DNA of 64,000 bases from JAWLCA01 sp041687395 (GCA_041687395.1 JAWLCA010000002.1:172007-236006), one strand, 5' to 3'. Positions 1 through 9,400 are shown, counted from the first letter of the stretch. The notes: generated from the letters alone by a model not told the origin. Program-made: numbers and translations.

Positions 1-322
1 CATCGAACAGATGCATCGATCCGCCGCGCCCGCCGGCACATCCGGTGGCCTTTCCGTACATCTCGGCCAGCGCCGACTCCATGCTCATGCCACGGGCCAG
101 CGCGTGCCCATGCTCGCGGTAGGTGGAAACGATACGGTCACGCGGCTCCAGCGCTGCGGCAACCCCCACGGCCACTGCTTCCTCGCCGTCATAGAGATGC
201 AGAAAGCCGCGGATCTTTTCCTGCGTGTAAAGCTCGTAGCACTTTTCTTCGAAGCGGCGGATGCGGATCATTCCGCGCAGCAAGTCGCGGGCATGGGCGT
301 GGTCCAGTTTCACCTTGGTCAT
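1..322 (-). CDS. TPP-dependent dehydrogenase E1 component, alpha subunit (partial, runs off left edge)
   Basis: Only the first 107 codons are in the window. The N-terminus has the E1-alpha pattern seen in pyruvate and acetoin dehydrogenases: MIRIRRFEEKC near residue 18, GFLHLYDGEEAVAVG, STYREHGHALARG, then GCAGGRGGSMHLF, which begins the thiamine-diphosphate region. The ATG overlaps the TGA of the upstream acyl-CoA ligase (ATGA), so the two are probably co-translated. A complete PDH E1-alpha lies at 38987-40009, so this is a second paralogue. The ligase neighbour suggests an acetoin or other 2-oxo-acid/diketone cleavage complex rather than housekeeping PDH. Substrate is not decidable from the fragment. 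The E1-beta and E2 genes would be expected left of the window. Confidence 0.88.
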   Translation of the reverse strand, partial: MTKVKLDHAHARDLLRGMIRIRRFEEKCYELYTQEKIRGFLHLYDGEEAVAVGVAAALEPRDRIVSTYREHGHALARGMSMESALAEMYGKATGCAGGRGGSMHLFD

Positions 323-2040
323 GTCGCGCTCCCCTCCAGCGTGGACAGATCGCCCTCGGGCAGCCCCAGCTCGCGAGCCCGCAGGAGCCGGCGCATGATC
401 TTGCCCGACCGGGTGCGCGGCAGGGCGTCGCGAAAGACAATCTCGCGCGGGGCGACGGCGGGGCCCAGACGCTTGCGCGCATGGCCGCGCAGTTCCCGTT
501 CCAGCGCCTCGCTGGCGTCATAGCCGGACTTGAGCGTGACAAAGGCCTTTACCACCTCTCCCGCGGTCTCGTCGGGGATGCCTATCACGGCGGCCTCGGC
601 CACGGCCGGATGCTCGATCAGGGCGCTCTCCACCTCGAACGGGCCGATCAGATGGCCGGAGGATTTTATCAGATCATCCGCCCGCCCGACGAACCAGTAG
701 TAGCCGTCCGCATCGCGCATCGCCAGATCGCCGGTCAGATACCAACCGGCCGCGAAGCACTTGGCGTAGCGGTCCGGCTGGCCCAGATAGGCCCGCATCA
801 TCGACGGCCAACCGGGCCGCAGTGCCAGTTCGCCGATCGTGCCGTCGGGCTGCTCCGTCACGATGTCACCGTCGCGGCTGACGATCCCGGCCTCGATCCC
901 CGGCAGGGGCTTGCCCATGGCACCGGGCTTGATGTCCATCGCTGGCGTGTTGGCGATCATGATGCCCCCCGTTTCGGATTGCCACCAGTTGTCGTGAAAG
1001 GGCTTGCCGAACATTTTGGCCCCCCACAACACGCATTCGGCATTCAGTGGCTCGCCGACGCTGGCAAGAAACCTGAGCGCCGAGAAGTCCCGTCCTGCCG
1101 CCGCGCTATCGCCCGCGCGCATCATCATACGGATCGCTGTGGGGGCCGTGTACCAGACCTGCACCCGCTCCCGTTCCAGGATCGTGTACCAGCGGTCCAG
1201 GTCGAATTCGGCCTCATCCACCACCATCGTCACCCGGTTGCAGAGGGGCGAGATGATGCCGTAGCTCATCCCCGTCACCCAGCCCGGATCGGCCGTGCAC
1301 CAGTAGGTGTCTCCGAGACGAAGAGCCAGCGCCAGCCGCCCGGTTTCGGCATGTGCGACGACCGCTTCGTGAACATGGACGACCCCCTTGGGCAGGCCCG
1401 TGGTGCCCGATGTGAAATGCAGGAGCGCCATGTCCTCGGGCCCGGTGGGATGGGTGTCGTAGGTGTCGGGTACCGCCGCCATTGCAGGACCGAGCGCCAC
1501 GCAACCCTCCGGTGCTGCATCCCCGATGATCAGCACCAGCTTCAGGCCGGGCATTTCTGCGCGCCAGTCGGCGACCTTGCGGCGGTACTGGGCTTCGGTC
1601 GTCACCAGAACGCTGGCCTTGCCGATTTCCATCCGCGCCCGGACCGGTTCTGGCCCGAAGGCTGCGAAGAGGGGGCTGACGACCACGCCTGCCTTCATCG
1701 CGCCCAAGGTCGCCGCGTAGAGTGCCGGCACCCGGCTGCAAAGCAGGAACAGTCGCTCACCCGGCCCGATGCCATGCGCACGCAGGACGTGGGCGAAACG
1801 TGCAGCCTCAGTGGCCAGATCGGCATAGGTCAGCACGCGCCGCTCACCCTCGCGCCCCAGCCAGATCATCGCGGGCTGTTCCCCATGGCCCGCCGCAAGA
1901 TGACGATCCACGGCCTCGTGCGCGATGTTCAGCCCGCCGCCCGGCAGGCCCTCGAGCCTGGCTCGCGCGGCCTCCCACCCGGTCGGCAAGAAATCTGTGT
2001 CGGCCGAGGTAGCGGTCTTTGAAATGATCGCATGAGTCAC
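319..2040 (-). CDS. AMP-forming acetate/acyl-CoA ligase (AcsA-like)
   Basis: Member of the ANL adenylate-forming superfamily, expected to convert a short-chain acid, CoA and ATP to acyl-CoA, AMP and PPi in the cytosol. Visible motifs are the P-loop LLHFTSGTTGLPKGV, the adenine-site NWWQSETGG, the hinge YLTGDLAMRDADGY and FVGRADDLIKSSGHLIGP, and the C-terminal catalytic lysine region PRTRSGKIMRR. I chose the GTG at 2040 because GGGGAGGA lies just upstream (spacing about 5 nt); an ATG at 2091 would add 17 unconvincing residues. The resulting 573 aa is about the size of Bacillus-type AcsA. The stop overlaps the next gene's start by 4 nt. An operon with an E1-alpha suggests it activates acetate or another acid released by that dehydrogenase pathway. 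Confidence 0.88.
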   Translation of the reverse strand: MTHAIISKTATSADTDFLPTGWEAARARLEGLPGGGLNIAHEAVDRHLAAGHGEQPAMIWLGREGERRVLTYADLATEAARFAHVLRAHGIGPGERLFLLCSRVPALYAATLGAMKAGVVVSPLFAAFGPEPVRARMEIGKASVLVTTEAQYRRKVADWRAEMPGLKLVLIIGDAAPEGCVALGPAMAAVPDTYDTHPTGPEDMALLHFTSGTTGLPKGVVHVHEAVVAHAETGRLALALRLGDTYWCTADPGWVTGMSYGIISPLCNRVTMVVDEAEFDLDRWYTILERERVQVWYTAPTAIRMMMRAGDSAAAGRDFSALRFLASVGEPLNAECVLWGAKMFGKPFHDNWWQSETGGIMIANTPAMDIKPGAMGKPLPGIEAGIVSRDGDIVTEQPDGTIGELALRPGWPSMMRAYLGQPDRYAKCFAAGWYLTGDLAMRDADGYYWFVGRADDLIKSSGHLIGPFEVESALIEHPAVAEAAVIGIPDETAGEVVKAFVTLKSGYDASEALERELRGHARKRLGPAVAPREIVFRDALPRTRSGKIMRRLLRARELGLPEGDLSTLEGSAT

Positions 2041-2520
2041 GCTATCCTCCCCGATGGCAGATCGACTGATGCAACAATTCCCCTGGTCCACGCGGAACCC
2101 TACGACCGCTGACCCGCCGGCGTCACGCCATGATCTTCAATGGCCGACTCGGCCGTGTCGTTGATTCAGGTCATTCCGACGGCTGTGAAGGCAGACGAGA
2201 ACCATTGAAAATAGCGACACTTGCCAAGTGCGCTCAGCATTTCCTGCCTGACGGCATGATCTTGCGCCGCAGCGCACTCTGGTCCTTGATCAATCTGGTC
2301 GCCTGCGGGATGCAAGGAAGACGGATGGGCAGATGGTGCTGCTTGCGCTCAGGATGGCGGATAAGCCTGAACGTCAACTCGACGATTGCACCGTTTGAAC
2401 AACCAAGCTTTTCAAGACTTCCGCCTACGGCAGAAGCCTCGGCGGAAAATGACCAACCCCGCCAGCAGCAGCAGGAGAACGTCGGCGAGTCCCCTGCTCC
2501 AACATGATGAGGCCGGTCGA
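2041..2520. other. Intergenic region, no supported gene
   Basis: This 480-nt stretch separates the cytochrome c gene (3' end at 2521) from the acyl-CoA ligase start and should hold the ligase promoter and leader. I see no gene with a ribosome-binding site. On the minus strand, about 2412-2520 can be read as a hydrophobic run followed by an arginine-rich end (LLLLLAGLVIFRRG, then RRRKS and stop). It resembles a C-terminal sorting tail but has no start codon of its own; see findings. Confidence 0.5.
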
Positions 2521-3096
2521 TCACTCGACCAACTCGATCTCCAGTTCCACCGCCGCATACCAGTCGGCGACGGCGCGGATTTCTTCGTCCGTCATCTCCG
2601 CGGCGATCGGGGTCATGATCTCGTGCGTGCGTTTGCCCGTGCGAAAGGCCTTCAGTTGCGTGTCGATGTAGATGTTCGCCTCTCCGGCAAGGTTCGGGGC
2701 CTCGGGCAGAAGATGCAGACCGTCCGCGCCGTGACAGGCAACGCATTCGACCGGCGCGGCGTCGGCGTCTTCAGTGAGCGTCACGGACACGGAATGACCT
2801 GAATACCACGCCGCCAGATCGGCGATCTGCTGATCGGTAAGCATGCGCGCCACGATGGACATCATTTCGTGCTCCCGCGTGCCATCGCGAAATGCCCTGA
2901 GTTGTGCGGCAATGTAGCCTTCCGGTTCACCGCCGATATGCGGTGCGATCGGGATCTGGGCGTATCCATCCAGGCCGTGGCAGGTGCGGCACTGGCCGGC
3001 AAGCTGCCGGCCTGCCGCACGGTCGCCCGCGACGTCTGCGAAGCTGCTCCCGGCGAGGATGACCCCGCCGAGAGCGATGAGTGACAGCAGCCTCAT
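2521..3096 (-). CDS. Periplasmic diheme cytochrome c (cytochrome c4-like)
   Basis: 191 aa with a signal peptide (about residues 1-20, MRLLSLIALGGVILAGSSFA) and two class I heme domains. Heme-binding motifs are CRTCH (about residues 36-40) and CVACH (about 117-121). Each half also has a candidate distal Met in a similar context (EMMSIVARML and EIMTPIAAEM), the internal duplication typical of cytochrome c4. The ATG overlaps the stop of the sugar dehydrogenase gene by 4 nt, so the two are translationally coupled. The likely role is to accept electrons from the PQQ dehydrogenase and pass them to a terminal oxidase; this is inferred from the pairing. The stop at 2521-2523 is followed by an unassigned 480-nt region. 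Confidence 0.88.
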   Translation of the reverse strand: MRLLSLIALGGVILAGSSFADVAGDRAAGRQLAGQCRTCHGLDGYAQIPIAPHIGGEPEGYIAAQLRAFRDGTREHEMMSIVARMLTDQQIADLAAWYSGHSVSVTLTEDADAAPVECVACHGADGLHLLPEAPNLAGEANIYIDTQLKAFRTGKRTHEIMTPIAAEMTDEEIRAVADWYAAVELEIELVE

Positions 3097-4355
3097 TCGG
3101 CCGGCTGCGGATTGTAGGCGATGCGCCAGATCGCGCCGGCGAAGTCATCGCTGACCAGCATCGAACCGTCGGGCAGGAAGGCGATGTCCATCGGACGGCC
3201 ACGGTATTCGCCGGTGTCCTCGTTCAGCCAGCCGTCGGCGAAGACCTCTGTCTCTGCCGCATTGCCCTCTTCGTCGAGGCGCGTGAACATCACCCGTGCA
3301 CCGACCGGCGTCGTGCGGTTCCAAGAACCGTGCTGCGCCGAGAAGATGCCGCCGTGATACTCCTCGGGGAACGAGTTTCCGCGATAGAAGCTCATGCCGA
3401 GGTCTGCCGCATGCGCCTGCATCTCGACCTGCGGCTCGACAAACTCGACGCCCTCGGGGCGCTCGACTCCGCGAAACTCGGGAATCTCCACACGCGCGTT
3501 CGTCCAGGGGAAGCCGAAGTGCTGGCCCGCCTCGGTCTGCCGGTTCAACTCGCCCGGCGGGATGTCGTCGCCCATGCCGTCGACCTGGTTGTCGGTAAAC
3601 CAAAGGTCACCGTTCGCCGGGTTGAAGTCATGGCCGACCGAGTTGCGGATCCCACGCGTATATACCTCGCGCCCGGTGCCGTCCGTGTTGATGCGGATGA
3701 TGCCGCCGATGCCGAGTTCGTCGTAGAGCTCGAGCTTTTCGCGCGGCTGCACGTTGTGCGGCTGACCAAGCGAGATGTAGAGCTTGCCATCCGGCCCGAC
3801 GCGGCAGACGCGGGCGGTGTGGTTGAAACTTTCCTCCTCCGGCGGAACCAGTTCACCCTGTGGCACGACCACACCGACGGCGGGGTCCGGCCCCTCGAAG
3901 AAGAATTCCGCTGCCGGGAACACCAGGACCCGATTGCGTTCGGCAATATAGAGGAAGCCGTCGCGCGAGAAGCAAGGGCCGTTGGGGATGTCGAAGGTTA
4001 TCGACGGTGCGAAGTCCATCACCTGATCGGCAACCCGGTCGCGGTCGCGGTCGACGACCGACCAGACCTTGTCCTTGCGTGTGCCGACGAAGGTGACGGT
4101 GCCCTGCGGTGCGACAGCCATCGAGCGCGCATCGGGAACGATGGCATAGAGGCTGATCTCGAAGCCCTCGGGCACGTTGATGTGGGGCACGATCGCGCGG
4201 AGCGCTTCGGCACGCGCGCCTTCCTGGTCGATGGTGGTGAAGGTGGCGTCGGTCCGCTGCATGCTCTGCAGACGGTCCATGTTGTCCTGCGCCATCGCTG
4301 ATCCGGCAGCGATGGTCGACGACATCAAGGTGGCAAGAAGAAGTGATCGTTTCAT
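3093..4355 (-). CDS. Secreted PQQ-dependent sugar (glucose/sorbosone-type) dehydrogenase
   Basis: 420 aa, with signal peptide MKRSLLLATLMSSTIAAGSAMA and a six-bladed beta-propeller of the soluble GDH/sorbosone dehydrogenase family. Supporting stretches are VPEGFEISLYA, RSMAVAPQGTVTFVGTR, DGKLYISLGQPHN, GIRNSVGHDFNPANGDLWFTDNQ, SWNRTTPVGARV and the C-terminal FLPDGSMLVSDDFAGAIWRI. Family members oxidise sugars or aldehydes in the periplasm using PQQ; the exact substrate is not predictable. The start is supported by GGGAGGAAACC directly before the ATG. It is followed with a 4-nt overlap by a diheme cytochrome c, a likely electron acceptor. No PQQ biosynthesis genes are in the window. The upstream region carries two palindromes that may control it. 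Confidence 0.88.
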   Translation of the reverse strand: MKRSLLLATLMSSTIAAGSAMAQDNMDRLQSMQRTDATFTTIDQEGARAEALRAIVPHINVPEGFEISLYAIVPDARSMAVAPQGTVTFVGTRKDKVWSVVDRDRDRVADQVMDFAPSITFDIPNGPCFSRDGFLYIAERNRVLVFPAAEFFFEGPDPAVGVVVPQGELVPPEEESFNHTARVCRVGPDGKLYISLGQPHNVQPREKLELYDELGIGGIIRINTDGTGREVYTRGIRNSVGHDFNPANGDLWFTDNQVDGMGDDIPPGELNRQTEAGQHFGFPWTNARVEIPEFRGVERPEGVEFVEPQVEMQAHAADLGMSFYRGNSFPEEYHGGIFSAQHGSWNRTTPVGARVMFTRLDEEGNAAETEVFADGWLNEDTGEYRGRPMDIAFLPDGSMLVSDDFAGAIWRIAYNPQPAE

Positions 4356-4560
4356 GGTTTCCTCCCGTTGGTGGTGATGTTGGAGGCGATTGCGCGCCCC
4401 CGGCGATATTTCTGGTAGGGCGACAGGTATCCCCGGCGCCTTTCCCCATTGATATGGTCGGCCTGCCGGACGGCAAGCGCAGCGGTCATTTGCGGCAAGT
4501 TTTCCGCAGTTACTGTGATGAAGCCTGGCGAAATTTGCCGTGATAGAAGCACCTTGATTT

Positions 4561-4578
4561 CAATCTGCATGCAGATTG
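4561..4578. promoter_or_regulatory. 18-bp perfect palindrome, candidate operator
   Basis: CAATCTGCATGCAGATTG is a perfect 18-bp dyad with no spacer, about 205 nt upstream of the sugar dehydrogenase start. A zero-spacer palindrome makes a poor RNA hairpin, so a dimeric-regulator site is more likely than a terminator. The regulator is unknown. Confidence 0.4.
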
Positions 4579-4652
4579 GTATGGGCACCTAATTCTCTCC
4601 GCTTTCGTCCAAGGTCGTCATTGGTAAGTTTGGTGGACCAGTTTGTGCGTGG

Positions 4653-4670
4653 GTAGTAACCAGTTACTAC
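4653..4670. promoter_or_regulatory. Inverted repeat 8-2-8, candidate operator
   Basis: GTAGTAACCAGTTACTAC has two perfect 8-bp arms separated by 2 nt. It lies 9 nt beyond the 3' end of the ribbon-helix-helix gene and upstream of the sugar dehydrogenase operon. The 2-nt loop and lack of a T-tract argue against a terminator. The rest of 4356-4679 shows no gene. Confidence 0.4.
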
Positions 4671-4679
4671 AGAGTATCT

Positions 4680-5021
4680 TTATTCTGCAGCGAAGCGCGG
4701 CCGACGTCGCATCGCGGACTTGGTGAACGGTCCATCTGTGAGATCGAACGTCGCTTCAGCCAATTCTGCTCGCATCCTTACAAGACACGCGCACCGCAAG
4801 AGTGACGTGAAGTTCTCCACCTCGCCTCGCAGTTCCACAACCTCGGCATGCAATCGAGAGATGAAGGCCGGGGTTGTCAGCCCTTCCTCGCCCGCGATTT
4901 CGTCAAGAATTTCCCAGAACGACCGCTCCAGCCGGATGCTTGTGCTTTGCCCATTCAACCGCAGCCGGCGGGTGATCGGTTCGTAACTGTCGGTGGCCTG
5001 TCCAGCGAATATCTGGCACAT
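4680..5021 (-). CDS. Ribbon-helix-helix domain protein
   Basis: 113 aa. Residues about 18-60 (RRLRLNGQSTSIRLERSFWE, then LDEIAGEEGLTTPAFISRLHAEV) match the RHH_4-type ribbon-helix-helix fold common in alphaproteobacteria: a basic beta-strand TSIRLE followed by two helices. Residues 60-95 look helical and could form a dimer or coiled-coil extension. The start has a near-perfect ribosome-binding site (GGAGGAGGTGAAGA then ATG). It is downstream of the MBL hydrolase on the same strand with a 132-nt gap, so it may or may not belong to that operon. RHH proteins usually bind DNA as dimers, and the palindromes downstream are candidate targets, but this is inference. Confidence 0.75.
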   Translation of the reverse strand: MCQIFAGQATDSYEPITRRLRLNGQSTSIRLERSFWEILDEIAGEEGLTTPAFISRLHAEVVELRGEVENFTSLLRCACLVRMRAELAEATFDLTDGPFTKSAMRRRPRFAAE

Positions 5022-5153
5022 TCTTCACCTCCTCCCATTCCCAGACCTGAATGATCGGTCCGAAGGCGCACAAATGGAAGCCCGAAATTTCAAGTGGTTC
5101 TTCATCGGCTGGTCGGGGCCCGCATCTGTTGTAGATGGTGCCGGCCAGGGCAG

Positions 5154-6491
5154 CTAGAGAAGAACGTCGAAGTAGAGCGGGGTCTGGGTGACCATGCCCT
5201 CGGTCTCGGGTGGGGCGTCTTCGTCGGATCGCAGCACGCATCCCTTGGTTTTGGTCTGCAGTTCCTTGACGAGCGAGTCCAGGGGAATGCGGGTCCAGCG
5301 CCGTCGCCGGGCGGTATCCTGATCGACCGGGATCATGGCGACCCGCAGGTCGGTCATTTGCATCAGGCCTTTTTCGCGAAGGGTTGCATTGTGGCTGCCG
5401 TGGTGGCCCACCTTGTAAAGGACGGTGCGTGCCAGAAGGTCCGGCCCCTTGCGCCCATCGGGCAGCGTCAGATCCTGCCACGACAGCCAGTTGCCGACCT
5501 GCGCATCGCCCGCAAAAAGAAGCACCTCTCCGTTGGCGAGTTCGATGGCCAGGACAAGGCTGGAGTTGTTCGTGTTCGCATCCAGCTTCAGGGCCAGTTC
5601 GGTCGCGCCCTCCAGCCACGCCATTTCGATGCGCCGCCACTCTTCGCCTGCTGCGTCCAGCCGCTCGCGGAAGAAGGGCATCGTCCGGGCGAGGGGCATG
5701 GGAATGCGCCAGCGCCGCACGAAGGGCACATCGGGATCGTCCGCGTTGAGGCATTTTGCCAGATCGGTCGGATCGACGCCATCGAGGGCGAAATGAAAGG
5801 TCTCGGGGTTGGTTGAGGACGGTTGCGAGCGGAGCAGCAGCTTTTCGTCGCGGGGCGGGCCGAGGACATGGACGCGCGCCCCCGTGTCGGCGAGATTCAG
5901 GGTGGCGCCAGGTTCCAGATAGCAAGGGCCCGCCTCCTTGGCCAACCCGCGCGCGGTTTTCATCGCCTCGCGCGTCGTGCGACCTGCTGCGCCAAAGAAT
6001 GACAGGATCGCCGCCAGCGGTTCTGCCTCGGGCGCGCCGGCCAGTCCCAATTGCGCCTCGGCCAGCCCGAGCATTGTCAGGGCCTGATCGCGTGCCTTGT
6101 CCAGCTTCCGGGCCTGCGGGTCGTCGGGGTTTTCCGCCCAACTCATCCAGACCGCACCGAATTCGATCTTCTCGAATGCGTCGGTCGCCTGCAGAAACCC
6201 CGAAACGTGATCCCAGTGTTCGTGGGTGACCGCCAGAACGTCGACCTTGCCCCCGGTGGCGCGCGCGATGTCGTCTACACACTCCGTCATCCTGGTTTCG
6301 GCGTTCGGGGTCCCCAGCAAGATGCCGCAGTCGATCATGAGATGCGCCTCGGTCGCGTCGTGCTCGCGCGGGATGCTGACGAGGAAGCAGTCGCCGAAGA
6401 ATCCCCGATACATCCGCACCCGTGCGCGGCGCGGCGGTGGCGGCAACGCGACGCGGGACTTTCGAGTGGTCTTCTTCTTGCCCTTGGCCAT
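5154..6491 (-). CDS. MBL-fold metallohydrolase, ComEC/Rec2-like
   Basis: 445 aa with a very basic N-terminus (KGKKKTTRKSR) and no signal peptide. The metal site is complete: HEHWDH at residues 90-95 (HxHxDH), AGDAQ with bridging Asp329, and KVGHHGSH at 361-367. The long insert between (about 105-305), ending in NTNNSSLVLAIE before FAGDA, is typical of ComEC-type and competence-type MBL domains found as stand-alone proteins in bacterial conflict loci. Activity would be hydrolytic (phosphodiester or similar), substrate unknown. The upstream protease gene stops 3 nt before this start, so the two are almost certainly co-expressed. Confidence 0.85.
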   Translation of the reverse strand: MAKGKKKTTRKSRVALPPPPRRARVRMYRGFFGDCFLVSIPREHDATEAHLMIDCGILLGTPNAETRMTECVDDIARATGGKVDVLAVTHEHWDHVSGFLQATDAFEKIEFGAVWMSWAENPDDPQARKLDKARDQALTMLGLAEAQLGLAGAPEAEPLAAILSFFGAAGRTTREAMKTARGLAKEAGPCYLEPGATLNLADTGARVHVLGPPRDEKLLLRSQPSSTNPETFHFALDGVDPTDLAKCLNADDPDVPFVRRWRIPMPLARTMPFFRERLDAAGEEWRRIEMAWLEGATELALKLDANTNNSSLVLAIELANGEVLLFAGDAQVGNWLSWQDLTLPDGRKGPDLLARTVLYKVGHHGSHNATLREKGLMQMTDLRVAMIPVDQDTARRRRWTRIPLDSLVKELQTKTKGCVLRSDEDAPPETEGMVTQTPLYFDVLL

Positions 6492-6494
6492 GTC

Positions 6495-9400
6495 TCAGTC
6501 CCCATCCACGGGCATGCTGTGCAGCATCGCAAACGGTTCTCCCCGGCGCGGAGCGGCGTCGGTGTAGGTGGCGGCCAGCGATGTCTCACCCCGGTCCGCG
6601 ACGAAGGCCAGTTGTTCGGCCACGCGGCGTTCGTTCGCTACCCGCTTGCGGATGCAGTAGCGGATCTCGGCGCGCTCGATATCGATCAGCAGCGTGCAGC
6701 CGCCGTCGTAGGCCTGGTTGGGGTGATCATCCGGCGTCCAGCGCTGGGTGATATTGACCACAAGGTCGGCCCGAACCTCGCCACTCTCGGTGACGCGGCG
6801 GGCAGGGCGGACGGAATTCACGGTGAAGGGTTGCAGCGTGCCTGCCACTTTCCGCTCATTCCCGTTGCGGTCGGTTATGGTCATCGGCAAGGCCCCTGCG
6901 TCCCGGCGCAGCCCGAGGGCGGCAAGCATCGTGTCCGAAACGTTCTCTTCCTGACGCATCCAGCGCTGGAACTTGCGCACGTTCTCTTCGGTGCTGGCAT
7001 AGGCGGCGGCGCGGTCCGCACTGCGCTTCCAGTCAAGAGACATGCGGCCCAGAACCTGGCCCAACCCTTTTGGCTGAATCCCCGGAGGATCCCACATCAG
7101 GCTGGTCGGCGAGACATGGTCGATGCCTTCGATCGGAATGCCGCGGCAACGGAAGGCGGAGACGAACGCGGTGCGATAGGCCAGCGGGTCGTCCGGAACG
7201 ACATCTGCGTCCGCGGTGATTAGTGCGCGCAGGTATTCACCAAAGGTGATGTCGATCGGCGGGCAATAGTCGAGCGCTCGGATGCAGATCCGCAGCACCT
7301 GGCTTGCGGCGACCGAGGCTTCCTTCGTCAGGCGGCGCACCAGGTCATGGGGAATTTCTCCTGCCGGCAGGACACCCGTCCCGCCGGTTGCTAGGCGGAT
7401 CAGATCTGCGCTGCGCCGGCGATAGATCTGCAGGAATGCGTCAAAGACAGCCGAAACCAGAACCGCGCCGCGGGCATGCGGTCCGCGCGCGTCGGGATAG
7501 TCGCTCAAGGCCGGCTTGCGCGGCTTCCATACCTTCTCGCCGTCCTGATCGTGGTAGTCGCCAAGAAAATTGCGCAGCGCCCCGTGGCCGCCAAGGGCTG
7601 CCCCGAACTGCTGGGCAAGTTCTCCCAAAGCACTTTGCTGGGCCAGATCGCCTCGGGTCCGCGCGATCTCGGACTGAAGCGCTTCCGGAATCGAGAAATG
7701 CTGGAACAGCGCGACGATGTCGGCAAACGCCTCGTGGAAGGCAAGCACGTCCGTGTTCGTGGGAATGCGGAACCGACGGTGCAGGCCATCGAGCAGCGCA
7801 TGCGTCGTCTCATGGGCGATGACGTCATGTGACAGGCAGGTGAAGACCAGCGCGCGCGGTGGCAGGTGCACCGGACCATCCTCGCCCGATCGGAAGTAGC
7901 CGAACAGAAGCGCCTTTCGGTCGGGGCTGTAATAGGCGTTCGCTGCCCGAAGCGCGTGCGGGTGGATGCGCAGGCGTGGCACGAAGCTCTCGCTGGTCCG
8001 GTCGGCGGTGTCCTGTCCCTCGCGTGTGGACCACAGCGCGACACGGCCAAGCGCTGATTCAAAGGCGTCGATGGTGCGCATGGCCACCGCATAGACCATC
8101 TGCTGGTGAAACCGCGGATCGGCTTCGGACGGCGGAAGCCCGTCACGCCCTAGGATCTCGGGTGCGTCCAGATCGACCGGCGCATAGGCGCAATCGCTGG
8201 CCGGATCGATGTCGATCACCTCCAGATACCGGCCGACCGGGCCGGGTTTCAGCGGCTCCCAGGGGATCTCGAGCGTCACCTCGTTCAGGGTGAGCGTCTC
8301 CAGCTTGGCGGACATGGCAGGGTCGAAGGCAAAGACCTTGATGCGCCGCTTTGCAGGTTTGGCGAGGTCCGGCGCCATGGCATGAACCAGTTCGCTTTGC
8401 CGCAACTCATCCTCGCCCGGAAGCGTTCTGGCATGGGATGTGTCGGCTGATGCGGGCAGCACGCTTCGGCCGGAAACCGCAGCCAAGGTGTCCCGCAGCG
8501 CCTTCGACGCGCCGGGCTGATCGGCCAGCGCCTCGGCCAGACGGCGCAATTCTGTCGGATCCTGCGGCGGCTCATCCGGCCCATTGGGGAGAAGCGCCTC
8601 GATCTCTGCAGATTGTGACAGTTGCAGCGCTTCCAGTTCCAGCATCTGCAGCCTTTTCGCGTCCTGCTCGCGCATGCCAAGGCCGGTCATCAGGCGCAGA
8701 GCCGCGAACGATGCGGAGTCGGGCGGGGTTCTGGTCAGGTGCGCAGCCTTGCGCGGCGCGGTCCCCAGCGCTGCTGCAGATTGCAGCCGCCCGCGTCCCA
8801 GTCGGCTGGCATCGCCCATGGTGCCTTTGGGATCGGTCAACAATGCGCTGTCAAAGAGCGCCCGCCGCACGGCTTCGGTCTTCTGCCAGCCGTGGGCATA
8901 GCCCTCCCACGCAGCGCGGTACTTCGCGATCCACAACGCCGCCGCGGCGGCGACCTGAGGCGTCGCGGCCGAGGTGCCAGCGCCGTTGCAGTCGATCACT
9001 GACGGGCATCCCATACGCGCCCAGGGAACATTCGGCGTGCAGGCAGCGATGGTGGTGCCCATCTTCTGCCCCGGCCCGTAGTTCCCGGCCATGCGGCTGA
9101 TCCCAAGATCGGTGTAGGGGCGGAAATCCGCCATCACGCCCGCCGCCGCCGTCACGCGGTTGAAGCGGGCCGGGTAGACGATCAGCCGTGTAGGCAGATT
9201 GCCAAAGTTGTTGCCGGCCGCGGTGACCAGGGTCACGCCGGCCTCGTACAGCGCGTTCACCGCCTCGGCCCAGGCCTGGGAGGCAAGGCCCCCCATGCTC
9301 ATCGTGACGACGTGGACGAAGGTCGACGGATCGCGGCACAGCTGGTGAATGTAGTCAAAGGCCCGCGCGATCGCGGAACTGCGCATCAGCACCACGGAAT

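Noticed and set aside
4352..4588. 78-codon minus-strand frame upstream of the sugar dehydrogenase
   Set aside because: It overlaps the promoter region and the 18-bp palindrome, has no ribosome-binding site and no recognisable content.
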